Source of the DNA: Gordonia iterans
GTDB lineage: Bacteria; Actinomycetota; Actinomycetes; Mycobacteriales; Mycobacteriaceae
Direction: 5' to 3'
Length of the DNA: 64,000 bases
Assembly: GCF_002993285.1 (NCBI RefSeq)
Contig: NZ_CP027433.1
Coordinates: 186,001-250,000 of the forward strand
The notes beneath the pieces were generated by a model. It worked only from the letters and a program-made list of their open reading frames with translations, did no database searches and had not been told where the DNA came from. Shown piece after piece: positions 17,435-25,736 of the stretch. The number at the start of each line of letters is the position of its first letter. Positions within the stretch are counted from its first letter, which is position 1. The translations under genes were made by a program, and so were the position numbers.

Positions 17435-18886
17435 ATGAGACGACTCGGGATGGCCCTGCTGGCCTTTTTCGGGATCGCGTGCATCGCCGCGGCGATCACC
17501 ATCCCCACCTACTTGGTACCGAAGCTCAAGGTGGTGCCCCTCGACCTCGACATCACCTCGGATTCGACCAGCATCGCCGCACTGAACAACACGGGAGAAC
17601 GATTCCCGGCCGTCATCTTCGACCGTTGCTCGGTCTCCGAGGACCGGGCGAAGCTGCTCACCGTCAGCCTCAAGCAGCAGCGCCGGTCCGTCGTCGTCGA
17701 CCCGTCCGACGCCGATCAGGCCACCATCCAGGCCGGGCAGAGCGTCCTGGTCGACCGGATCCGGGAGGAGAACGGCGAGGAGGTGCATCCGACCGTCGCG
17801 CCCGCCGACAGCGAGCGCACCTGCCGTGACGGCCTGCTGACCGCCAACATCGACCGCGTCTCGCTCGACCGGAAGACCTCGGCCCCCAACGGCGTCATCA
17901 GCTCGCTGCAGATGGAAGCCGATCCCGAGGGCGTGCCCGTGGAAGACGTGTCGGTCCGTCTCGACGACCGCAAGGGCTTCCAATACAAGTTCGGCTTCGA
18001 CGTGCAGAAGCAGGACTACTACTACTACGACCTCAACACGCGGGCCGATGCCGTGGCCAAGTTCGTCGAAGAGACGACGATCAACGGCCTGAAGGTCTAC
18101 CACTTCCGGGCGGACGTGCCCGAGACGGACATCTCCAACCTGCCCAACCCACAGGGCGAGGCGCCGCTGGGCACCATTCTGACCATGCCGGCCGAATGGT
18201 GGGGCATCACGGGCCAGGGCGTGCGCCCGAACACTCCGGTCACCATGCACCGGCACGCCGCCGCGGTCCGCAACGTGTGGGTGGAGCCGGTCACCGGCAC
18301 CATCGTGGACGGCTACGAGGAGCAGCACCAGTACTTCAAGAGCCCGGAGGGCACCGAGGATCTCCCCGAGGCGATCACCGGGTTCCAGATGGACGCGCTG
18401 AAGGCCAACTTCAAGCTGACCGATCAGACGGTGTCGGAGCAGACCGACCGTGCCAAGGAGTACGTGAACTTGCTGAAGTGGGGCGGCACCTACGTGCCGA
18501 TCATCCTCGGCGTGCTCGGTGCCCTGCTGCTGATCCTGTGGGGCTGGCTGACCTTCCGCGGCCGTGACGACGACGGCACCGGCAACGACGCCCCGCGCGG
18601 CGGCGCCCCCACCGGCGACGAGGCCGCCGAACCGGTGTACACCACGCCCGAGGCGCCGACGGAGGTCCTCGGCACCGACACCTCCGGCCCCCCGGCCGGC
18701 CGGGGCCCCGGGGCCACCGCATCGGCCGCGGCCGGCGGGGCGGCCCTGAGCGCCGACGAGTACTGGGCGCCGGAGACCCCGACGACCACCGCCGAACGGG
18801 TCGACACCGAGGCCGACACCATCGTCTTCGAACCGATCCCGGACCCGGAGGCGCCGTCGGCCCCTCGGCACGGCCGGACGGACTGA
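17435..18886 (+). CDS. DUF3068 (PorA-family-like) membrane-anchored extracellular protein
   Basis: 483 residues from ATG 17435, with GGAG nine bases upstream. One N-terminal membrane helix (ALLAFFGIACIAAAITIPTYLV) precedes a 320-residue external domain, then a second helix (VPIILGVLGALLLILWGWLTF) and a Pro/Thr/Ala-rich acidic cytoplasmic tail. This layout is the DUF3068 family of mycolate-containing actinobacteria, annotated as porin PorA-like. Molecular function is unknown; an envelope role is likely. Confidence 0.82.
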   Translation: MRRLGMALLAFFGIACIAAAITIPTYLVPKLKVVPLDLDITSDSTSIAALNNTGERFPAVIFDRCSVSEDRAKLLTVSLKQQRRSVVVDPSDADQATIQAGQSVLVDRIREENGEEVHPTVAPADSERTCRDGLLTANIDRVSLDRKTSAPNGVISSLQMEADPEGVPVEDVSVRLDDRKGFQYKFGFDVQKQDYYYYDLNTRADAVAKFVEETTINGLKVYHFRADVPETDISNLPNPQGEAPLGTILTMPAEWWGITGQGVRPNTPVTMHRHAAAVRNVWVEPVTGTIVDGYEEQHQYFKSPEGTEDLPEAITGFQMDALKANFKLTDQTVSEQTDRAKEYVNLLKWGGTYVPIILGVLGALLLILWGWLTFRGRDDDGTGNDAPRGGAPTGDEAAEPVYTTPEAPTEVLGTDTSGPPAGRGPGATASAAAGGAALSADEYWAPETPTTTAERVDTEADTIVFEPIPDPEAPSAPRHGRTD

Positions 18887-18910
18887 GCGGCTCCGCCTGG
18901 CGGACGACGA

Positions 18911-18945
18911 CGGGCGCCGAACCTCTTCGCGAGGTTCGGCGCCCG
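18911..18945. terminator. Bidirectional terminator hairpin
   Basis: A perfect 15-bp stem (CGGGCGCCGAACCTC and its complement) with a 5-nt loop between two convergent genes, followed by TTGTCGT. It probably ends transcription of both the DUF3068 gene and the flavoprotein gene. Confidence 0.85.
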
Positions 18946-18962
18946 TTGTCGTACCAGGCCCG

Positions 18963-20648
18963 CTAGACCCTGCGCGCCACAGCCCGACCCGCGGCGCGGC
19001 CGGAGAAGATACAGCCGCCGAGGAAGGTGCCCTCCAGCGCGTTGTAACCGTGCACACCGCCGCCGCCGAAGCCGGCGACCTCACCGGCGGCATACAGCCC
19101 GTCGAAGACCTGGCCGTCCGGCCGCATCACCTGGGCGTCCAGGTTCGTCTCCAGGCCGCCCAGGGTCTTGCGCGTCAGGATGTTCAGCCGGACCGCGATC
19201 AGCGGTCCGCTCTCCGGGTCGAGGATGCGATGCGGCTTGGCCACCCGGACCACCTTGTCGCCCAGGTAGTTCCGCGCGTTGTGGATGGCCATGATCTGCG
19301 CGTCCTTGCTGTACCCGTTCTCCACCTGGGTGTCGCGGGCCGAGATGGTGCGCTCCAGGTCGGCGAGGTCGATGTGCCCGCCGCGACCGAGCTCGTTCAT
19401 GCCGGCGACGAGGTCGGGCAGGTTGTCGCGCACCACGAAGTCGATGCCGTGGTCCATGAACGCCTTCACCGGCCCGGGTGCGCCCTTCGCCAGCCGCGAT
19501 TTGACCACCGTCTTGAACGACTTGTCGGTCAGGTCCGGATTCTGCTCGGAACCCGACAGCGCGAACTCCTTCTCGATGATGTCGCCGGTCAGCACGAACC
19601 ACGAGTAGTCGTACCCGGTGGACAGAATCTCCTTCATCGTGGAGTTGGTGTCGAAGCCCGGGAAGTTGGGGGCGGGCAGCCGGTTGCCGTTCGCGTCCAG
19701 CCACAGCGACGACGGCCCCGGGATGATCCGGATCGCGTGGTCGGACCAGACCGGGTCCCAGTTGTGGATGCCCTCGGTGTAGTGCCACATGCGGTCGCGG
19801 TTCACCAGGTTGGCGCCGGCCTGCTCGGTGATGCCGAGCATCCGGCCGTCGACGTAGTCGGGCACACCGGCGATCATGTGCTCGGGCACCGGCCCGAGGC
19901 GCTCGGTGGGCCAGTTCTCCCGGACCATCTCATGGTTGTGCCCGATGCCGCCGCTGGTCACGATCACCGCGCCGGCGCGGATCTCGAAATCTCCGGTCTG
20001 CGTTCGCGAACTCTTGATGCCGCGCTCGGTATCGCTGGGCTCGAGCACCGAACCGCGCACTCCGACTGCCGCGCCGTCGTCGTCGAGGATTAGTTCGTCG
20101 ACCCGGTGCCGGAACCGGAACTCCACCAGACCCTTCTTCTCCGCCTCGAGTACCGGTTCGGCGAAGATCCGCACCACCTCCGGACCGGTGCCCCAGGTCA
20201 GGTGGAAGCGCGGGACCGAGTTGCCGTGCCCGTCGGCCACTCCCCCGCCGCGCTCGGCCCAGCCGACCACCGGCGTGAACCGGAGACCCAGGTCGTGCAG
20301 GTAGTCGCGCTTCTCGGTGGCGGCGAAGTCGACATAGGCGCGCGCCCACTGTCGCGGCCAGTAGTCCTCGTCGTCGCGGTCGAAGCCGGCCGAACCGAGC
20401 CAGTCCTGCAGTGCAAGCTCCGGCGAGTCCTTGATCCCCAGTCGCCGCTGCTCAGGGCTGTCGACCAGGAACAGGCCGCCGAGGGACCAGAACGCCTGTC
20501 CGCCCAGATTCTTCCGGTTCTCCTGGTCGACGACGATCACCCGTCTGCCCGCCTTCGTCAGCTCGAAGGTGGCCACCAGTCCGGCCAGGCCGGCTCCCAC
20601 CACGACGGCATCGGCCTTCGCTTGCTCGCCCACGGACAACTCCTTCAT
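18963..20648 (-). CDS. FAD-binding dehydrogenase (Rv0785-like, KstD superfamily)
   Basis: About 561 residues. Seen: the N-terminal FAD motif AVVVGAGLAGLVATFELTKAG, NLGGQAFWSLGGLFLV, and the C-terminal closing motif GLYAAGEVAGFGGGGVHGYNALEGTFLGGCIFSGRAAGRAV. It belongs to the same superfamily as 3-ketosteroid dehydrogenases but to the longer Rv0785-like group, whose substrate is not settled. Start choice is uncertain: ATG 20648 is used, while ATG 20678 would add ten residues; neither has a strong ribosome site. It is divergent from the mycolyltransferase gene. Confidence 0.8.
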   Translation of the reverse strand: MKELSVGEQAKADAVVVGAGLAGLVATFELTKAGRRVIVVDQENRKNLGGQAFWSLGGLFLVDSPEQRRLGIKDSPELALQDWLGSAGFDRDDEDYWPRQWARAYVDFAATEKRDYLHDLGLRFTPVVGWAERGGGVADGHGNSVPRFHLTWGTGPEVVRIFAEPVLEAEKKGLVEFRFRHRVDELILDDDGAAVGVRGSVLEPSDTERGIKSSRTQTGDFEIRAGAVIVTSGGIGHNHEMVRENWPTERLGPVPEHMIAGVPDYVDGRMLGITEQAGANLVNRDRMWHYTEGIHNWDPVWSDHAIRIIPGPSSLWLDANGNRLPAPNFPGFDTNSTMKEILSTGYDYSWFVLTGDIIEKEFALSGSEQNPDLTDKSFKTVVKSRLAKGAPGPVKAFMDHGIDFVVRDNLPDLVAGMNELGRGGHIDLADLERTISARDTQVENGYSKDAQIMAIHNARNYLGDKVVRVAKPHRILDPESGPLIAVRLNILTRKTLGGLETNLDAQVMRPDGQVFDGLYAAGEVAGFGGGGVHGYNALEGTFLGGCIFSGRAAGRAVARRV

Positions 20649-20869
20649 CCCGATCTCACGGCCCCTACTGTGGCCCATCACACAGCGTAGTCAACCGCCG
20701 GTCCACGACCCCTTTTTGCTCCCCCGTTATCTTTCCGTTATTGTTCGACTCGAAGTAGACCCCGGGTCCTTGTACCCTTTTGGACGCGCGCCGCCCCAGG
20801 CGCATCGAAACGTCGGGGTTTCGCACATACGACCAGGACCACACCGGTCTCGATCGCTAAGGAAGTCGA

Positions 20870-21829
20870 ATGTTCTCCAGCGCCCGCAAGCGCCTGCTGG
20901 CCATCACGTTGGCCACCGCCACCGCTCTGGGCGGTGCCGCCCTCGTCGCCTCCCCGGCCGAAGCCCGCGGCTGCGCAGGCTCCGTCGAACGCGTCCACTC
21001 GCCGTCGATGGGCCGCAGCATCCCCGTGTGCATCGTGAGCGCGGGCAAGCCCGCGGGCACCCTGTACCTGCTCGACGGCCTGCGCGCCCCGAACAACAAC
21101 AGCGGCTGGAACATCAACACCAACGTCTCGCAGTTCATGCGCGGCAAGGGTGTCAACCTCGCCATCCCCTACGGCGGCGGCGGCAGCTTCTACACCGACT
21201 GGGAACAGCGCGACCCGCGCCTGGGCAAGAACAAGTGGGAGACCTTCCTCACCCGCGAGCTGCCCTCGTACATGACCCGCAAGCACCGCGCCATCCCGAA
21301 CAAGAACGGGATCGCCGGTCTTTCGATGTCGGGCACCTCGGCGCTGAACATCGCTTCGCGTCACCCGGGCAAGTTCCGCGCCGTCGCGTCGTACTCGGGT
21401 TACCCGACCGTCACCATGCCGGGCTTCAACCAGGGCATCCAGGCGTCGGTCGCCGAGATGGGCGGCAACCCCGTCAACATGTGGGGCATCTGGCCGGCCG
21501 GTCAGTGGGCCGCGAACGATCCGTTCCTGACCGCGGGCGCCCTCGCCGGAAAGCGCGTCTACGTCTCCTCGGGCACCGGCCTGGGCAGCAAGTACGATCC
21601 GTCCCTGATGCCCGGCAGCCCCGGCTTCAACGCCGTGAAGTTCGCGCAGATGGTGCCGCTGGAGGTGGCCGCATCGGTGAGCAGCCAGCTGTACATCGCT
21701 CGCGTCGCCACTGTGCCCGGCGTGCAGCTGACCACGCACATCAGCCCGGACGGCGACCACTGGTGGACCTACTGGCAGGACCGCTTCAAGGAGTCCTGGC
21801 GCACCACCTTCGGTCCGGCGCTGCGCTGA
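20870..21829 (+). CDS. Secreted mycolyltransferase / antigen 85-type esterase
   Basis: 319 residues. The signal peptide is clear (KRLLAITLATATALGGAALVASPAEA, cleavage expected near residue 32). The alpha/beta-hydrolase nucleophile motif is GLSM with Ser152, and the C-terminal His lies in DHWWTYW, comparable to the HSWEYW region of antigen 85. Such enzymes move mycolic acids between trehalose and arabinogalactan in the cell envelope. AAGGAAG precedes the ATG. Its presence supports a mycolate-producing host. Confidence 0.88.
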   Translation: MFSSARKRLLAITLATATALGGAALVASPAEARGCAGSVERVHSPSMGRSIPVCIVSAGKPAGTLYLLDGLRAPNNNSGWNINTNVSQFMRGKGVNLAIPYGGGGSFYTDWEQRDPRLGKNKWETFLTRELPSYMTRKHRAIPNKNGIAGLSMSGTSALNIASRHPGKFRAVASYSGYPTVTMPGFNQGIQASVAEMGGNPVNMWGIWPAGQWAANDPFLTAGALAGKRVYVSSGTGLGSKYDPSLMPGSPGFNAVKFAQMVPLEVAASVSSQLYIARVATVPGVQLTTHISPDGDHWWTYWQDRFKESWRTTFGPALR

Positions 21830-21868
21830 TCCGCTGCGCCTGACGACCCGATAGGGTCCAAAGACACC

Positions 21869-21912
21869 GGCCGGGGTGGGCAATCCGATGGGATTGCCCA
21901 CCTCGGCCGTTT
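21869..21912 (+). terminator. Rho-independent terminator
   Basis: An 18-bp stem (GGCCGGGGTGGGCAATCC with one G-T pair) closed by GATG, followed by GTTTTC, 40 bp after the mycolyltransferase stop. It separates that gene from the DyP-encapsulin operon. Confidence 0.88.
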
Positions 21913-21943
21913 TCTGTCCTCAGTCAAGACTAGGGTGGACGGC

Positions 21944-23053
21944 ATGGCAGCCGGACAGACCATCCTCACCGTGAAGTCCAAGTATGCGATCTTTCTGACC
22001 CTGCGCATCGAGCCGGACGGCGTGACCCGCGTGCGCGACACCCTGGAAGGACTCACCGGCCGAGTGCGGACGGTCGGCTCACGCGATCCCGAGTCCCGGC
22101 TGAGCGTCATCGCCGGCATCGGCTCGGACGCCTGGGACCGCCTGTTCAGCGGCCCCCGGCCCAGGCAGTTGCGTCCGTTCAAGGGTTATGCCGGCGAGGT
22201 GCACACTGCTCCGTCGACCCCGGGCGACATCCTCCTGCACATCAAGGCGCAGACGATGGACGTCTGCTACGAGATCGGGCAGATCCTCACCACCGATTTC
22301 GGGGACTCGGTGCGCACCCTCGAGGAGATCCACGGCTTCCGCTACTTCGATCTGCGCGACCTGACAGGCTTCGTCGACGGCACCGAGAACCCCGAGGGCG
22401 ACGCCGCACTCGAGGCCATCACCGTCTCGGAGTCCGAGGATCCGGCGTTCGCCGGCGGCAGCTACATCACCGTCCAGCGTTACGAGACGGACATGGCCAA
22501 GTGGAACGCACTCAGCGTCGAGCAGCAGGAAGCGGTGTTCGGCCGCACCAAGTCCGAGAACATCGAGATGGACGAGGACGAGAAGCCGATCAACTCGCAC
22601 ATCGCGGTGAATCAGGTCGAGGACGCCGAGGGCAACCAGCTGCAGATCGTGCGCGACAACATGCCGTACGGCAACGCCTCCGGCACCGGGATCAAGGGCA
22701 CCTACTACATCGCCTACTCGAAGAACCCGGACATCACCGACGAGATGCTCGAGAAGATGTTCATCGGCGATCCACCCGGCAACTACGACGCTCTGCTCGA
22801 CTTCACCACCGCGGTCACCGGCTGCGAGTTCTTCGCCCCGCGCGCGGACTTCCTCGACGACCTGCCGCCCGCACCCGCCGGCGCGAAGTCCGAATCCACT
22901 GCACCGGCCGGACCCCCTTCGCCGGTTGAGCCCCCTTCGCCGGTTGAGCCCCCTTCGCCGGTTGAGCCCCCTTCGCCGGTTGAGCCCCCTTCGCCGGTTG
23001 AGCCCGTCGAAACCCTGTCCGACGGCTCGCTCGGCATCGGCAGCCTCCGCTAG
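21944..23053 (+). CDS. DyP-type heme peroxidase, encapsulin cargo
   Basis: 369 residues from ATG 21944 (AGGG upstream). It has the DyP signature GFVDGTENP (distal Asp about residue 145), a proximal heme His in INSHIAVNQ (about 219) and an Arg in IVRDNMPYG. The C-terminus is DGSLGIGSLR, the known encapsulin cargo-loading peptide. Between enzyme and peptide lie five exact repeats of PPSPVE acting as a flexible linker. The encapsulin gene starts 38 bp downstream, so the peroxidase is expected to be packed inside the shell as an oxidative-stress compartment. Confidence 0.95.
   Translation: MAAGQTILTVKSKYAIFLTLRIEPDGVTRVRDTLEGLTGRVRTVGSRDPESRLSVIAGIGSDAWDRLFSGPRPRQLRPFKGYAGEVHTAPSTPGDILLHIKAQTMDVCYEIGQILTTDFGDSVRTLEEIHGFRYFDLRDLTGFVDGTENPEGDAALEAITVSESEDPAFAGGSYITVQRYETDMAKWNALSVEQQEAVFGRTKSENIEMDEDEKPINSHIAVNQVEDAEGNQLQIVRDNMPYGNASGTGIKGTYYIAYSKNPDITDEMLEKMFIGDPPGNYDALLDFTTAVTGCEFFAPRADFLDDLPPAPAGAKSESTAPAGPPSPVEPPSPVEPPSPVEPPSPVEPPSPVEPVETLSDGSLGIGSLR
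22913..23002 (+). repeat. Five tandem 18-bp repeats coding the DyP linker
   Basis: Five exact copies of an 18-bp unit (CCCCCTTCGCCGGTTGAG), each coding PPSPVE, in frame. The CGCCGGTTGAG...GTCGAAACC wording resembles intergenic repeats elsewhere in the window, suggesting a genomic repeat captured in the gene and then expanded. Confidence 0.9.
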
Positions 23054-23091
23054 CCCACCCACGACCACCCGCACCGACCGTAGGAGACCTG

Positions 23092-23898
23092 ATGAACAAC
23101 CTGCACCGCGAACTCGCCCCCATCTCGACGGCCGCCTGGGCCGAGATCGAGGAGGAGGCCACCCGCTCGTTCAAGCGCAACAGCGCCGGACGCCGCCTGG
23201 TCGACGTCAAGGGGCCGCTCGGCCTGGACGTCGACTCGGTCACGGTCGGACGCCGTTCCAAGATCGACTCGCCCGGCGAGGGCATTCACGCCTTCATCCG
23301 CCACGCACAGCCGTTGGTGGAGCTGAAGGTCCCGTTCACCGTCTCACGCGAAGCCATCGACGACGTCGACCGCGGCGCCTCGGACGCCGACTGGGATCCG
23401 GTCGTCCGTGCAGCCAGCGAACTGGCGCGCGCCGAGGACCGCGCGATCTTCGAGGGTTTCACCGCGGCCGGCATCACCGGGATCACCGAGGCCGCGTCGG
23501 ACGAGGCGATCGACCTGCCCGAGGACGTCGTCGACTATCCGGAAGCCATCAGCAACGCGATCAACCGGCTGCGCCTCAACTCCGTCGACGGCCCCTACTC
23601 GCTGGCGCTGAGCGCGGATCTGTACGCCGCGGTGAACGAGACCGTGAACGACGGCTACCCGGTGCAGCAGCACCTGAAGCGGATCCTGGTCGACGGCGAG
23701 ATCATCTGGGCCCCGGCTATCACCGGCGCGGTGCTGGTGAGTACCCGAGGCGGCGACTTCGAGCTCGCCATCGGTCAGGACGTGTCGATCGGTTACGACT
23801 CGCACGATGCCGACGTGGTGAACCTGTACTTCACCGAGTCGTTCACCTATCTCACCTACACCGCTGAGGCCGCCGTCCCGCTCCGCGAGAAGAACTGA
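23092..23898 (+). CDS. Type 1 encapsulin shell protein
   Basis: 268 residues, the usual length of family 1 (linocin M18-like, HK97-fold) encapsulins. Typical segments are MNNLHRELAPISTAAWAEIEEEA at the N-terminus, RRLVDVKGPLG, and SFTYLTYTAEAAVPL at the C-terminus. TAGGAGA precedes the ATG. It self-assembles into a closed nanocompartment and binds the cargo peptide of the peroxidase encoded immediately upstream in the same operon. Confidence 0.96.
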   Translation: MNNLHRELAPISTAAWAEIEEEATRSFKRNSAGRRLVDVKGPLGLDVDSVTVGRRSKIDSPGEGIHAFIRHAQPLVELKVPFTVSREAIDDVDRGASDADWDPVVRAASELARAEDRAIFEGFTAAGITGITEAASDEAIDLPEDVVDYPEAISNAINRLRLNSVDGPYSLALSADLYAAVNETVNDGYPVQQHLKRILVDGEIIWAPAITGAVLVSTRGGDFELAIGQDVSIGYDSHDADVVNLYFTESFTYLTYTAEAAVPLREKN

Positions 23899-24002
23899 CG
23901 CACGGGCCCGCAGCCCGGCGAGGGCGCGTCGCTCTCACGCCGGGGACGCGAGCCGAGTAATCCGGTCGCTCAGCCTGAGCGGGTCCGCGTACTGTGGATC
24001 GG

Positions 24003-25736
24003 GTGCTGATCCGCCTGCTGCGCACGTATGTGCTGCGTTACCGGGGAGCGATCGCGGCGGTGGTGTTGCTGCAGTTCGTCGCCACCGGGGCCATGCTGTA
24101 TCTGCCTACGCTGAACGCTCACATCATCGACGACGGCGTCGCCAAGGGCGACACCGGCTACATCCTCACCACCGGCGGCTGGATGCTGGCGATCTCGGCG
24201 GCGCAAGTGGTCAGCGCCGTGGTCGCGATGTACTTCGGCGCGCAGGCGGCCCTGGGCGCCGGGCGGGACATCCGGCGCGACCTCCTGCACCGGATCAACG
24301 GCTTCTCCGCGCGCGAGGTCGGCGGGTTCGGGGCGCCGTCGCTGATCACCCGTACCACCAACGACGTCCAGCAGGTCCAGCTCCTCGCCGTGATGTCGAT
24401 GTCCATCCTGGTGATGGCGCCGATCATGGGGATCGGCGGCATCGTCATGGGTATGACGGTGGCCTTCTCGATCTCCTGGATCCTGGTGGTCGCCGTCCCG
24501 GTGCTCGGCCTGACGATGGGCCTGATCATCGCTCGCATGATCCCGGGCTTCCGCGCCATGCAGGACCGGATCGACGCGGTCAATCGCGTGCTGCGCGAAC
24601 AGATCACCGGAATCCGCGTGGTCCGTGCCTTCGTCCGCGAACGCCATGAGATCGACCGGTTCGCCGTCGCCAACACGAGTCTGGCCGACGCCTCCCTGCA
24701 CGTCGGCCGGATGATGGCCCTGATGTTCCCGGCGGTCATGCTGATCACCAACCTCACCCTCATCGCCGTGCTCTGGTTCGGCGGTCACCGGGTCGCCGAC
24801 GGCACCGTGGAGATCGGCGTGCTCACCGCGATGATCAGCTACGTCATGCAGATCATGATGGCGGTGATGATGGCGTCGTTCCTGGCCATGATGGCCCCGC
24901 GCGCCGGCGTCTGCGCCGACCGCATCTGCGAGGTCCTGGACACCGAGACCTCGGTCCTGCCGCCCCTGGCGCCGCAGCCGATCACCGGCGACCCGGCCGT
25001 CGTCGAGTTCGACGACGTCGCCTTCGGCTATCCCGGTGCCGACGACCCGGTGCTCAGCGGCATCGGCTTCACCACCGCGCCCGGTACGACGACGGCGATC
25101 GTCGGCTCCACCGGCTCGGGCAAGACCACCCTGCTGAACCTGGTCCCACGTCTGATCGACGTGACCGGCGGAGCCCTCCGGGTCGGCGGCGTCGACGTCC
25201 GCGATGCCGACCCGGCGGAACTGCGCCGGCACATCGGCCTGGTTCCGCAGCGCGCGTATCTGTTCTCCGGCACCGTCGCGGAGAACCTGCGCCAGGGCAA
25301 GCCGGATGCGACCGAGGCGCAGATGTGGGAGGCGCTGACCGTCGCCCAGGCCGCCGACTTCGTCCGGGCCATGCCCGAGGGCCTCGACACGGAGATCTCC
25401 CAGGGCGGCACCACCGTCTCGGGCGGGCAGCGCCAGCGCCTGGCGATCGCCCGGGCGCTGATCCGCAGGCCGGCGATCTACCTGTTCGACGACTCCTTCT
25501 CGGCGCTCGACCTGGCCACCGATGCCCGCCTGCGCGCCGCACTCGCGCCCGCCACCCGCGACGCGGCGGTGATCGTCGTCGCCCAGCGGGTCTCGACCAT
25601 CACCTCCGCGGACCAGATCGTCTGTCTCGATCAGGGCACAGTGGTGGGAGTCGGCACCCACGACGAGCTCCTACGCACGTGCCCCACGTACGCGGAGATC
25701 GCCGAATCCCAACTCGCGATCGGACAACTCTCGTGA
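24003..25736 (+). CDS. ABC exporter half-transporter, subunit 1 (Rv1273c-like)
   Basis: About 577 residues: six-helix membrane domain, then a nucleotide-binding domain with Walker A GSTGSGKTT, signature VSGGQRQR and Walker B IYLFDDSFSALD. The residue after the Walker B Asp is Asp rather than the catalytic Glu, the mark of a degenerate site in heterodimeric exporters. GTG 24003 is preferred because homologues start at this hydrophobic segment; a GTG at 23994 is also possible. It overlaps the next gene by 4 bp. Confidence 0.88.
   Translation: MLIRLLRTYVLRYRGAIAAVVLLQFVATGAMLYLPTLNAHIIDDGVAKGDTGYILTTGGWMLAISAAQVVSAVVAMYFGAQAALGAGRDIRRDLLHRINGFSAREVGGFGAPSLITRTTNDVQQVQLLAVMSMSILVMAPIMGIGGIVMGMTVAFSISWILVVAVPVLGLTMGLIIARMIPGFRAMQDRIDAVNRVLREQITGIRVVRAFVRERHEIDRFAVANTSLADASLHVGRMMALMFPAVMLITNLTLIAVLWFGGHRVADGTVEIGVLTAMISYVMQIMMAVMMASFLAMMAPRAGVCADRICEVLDTETSVLPPLAPQPITGDPAVVEFDDVAFGYPGADDPVLSGIGFTTAPGTTTAIVGSTGSGKTTLLNLVPRLIDVTGGALRVGGVDVRDADPAELRRHIGLVPQRAYLFSGTVAENLRQGKPDATEAQMWEALTVAQAADFVRAMPEGLDTEISQGGTTVSGGQRQRLAIARALIRRPAIYLFDDSFSALDLATDARLRAALAPATRDAAVIVVAQRVSTITSADQIVCLDQGTVVGVGTHDELLRTCPTYAEIAESQLAIGQLS

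Noticed and set aside
16250..19093. A 947-codon minus-strand open frame
   Set aside because: It is antisense to the UbiB-like and DUF3068 genes, both supported by family motifs.
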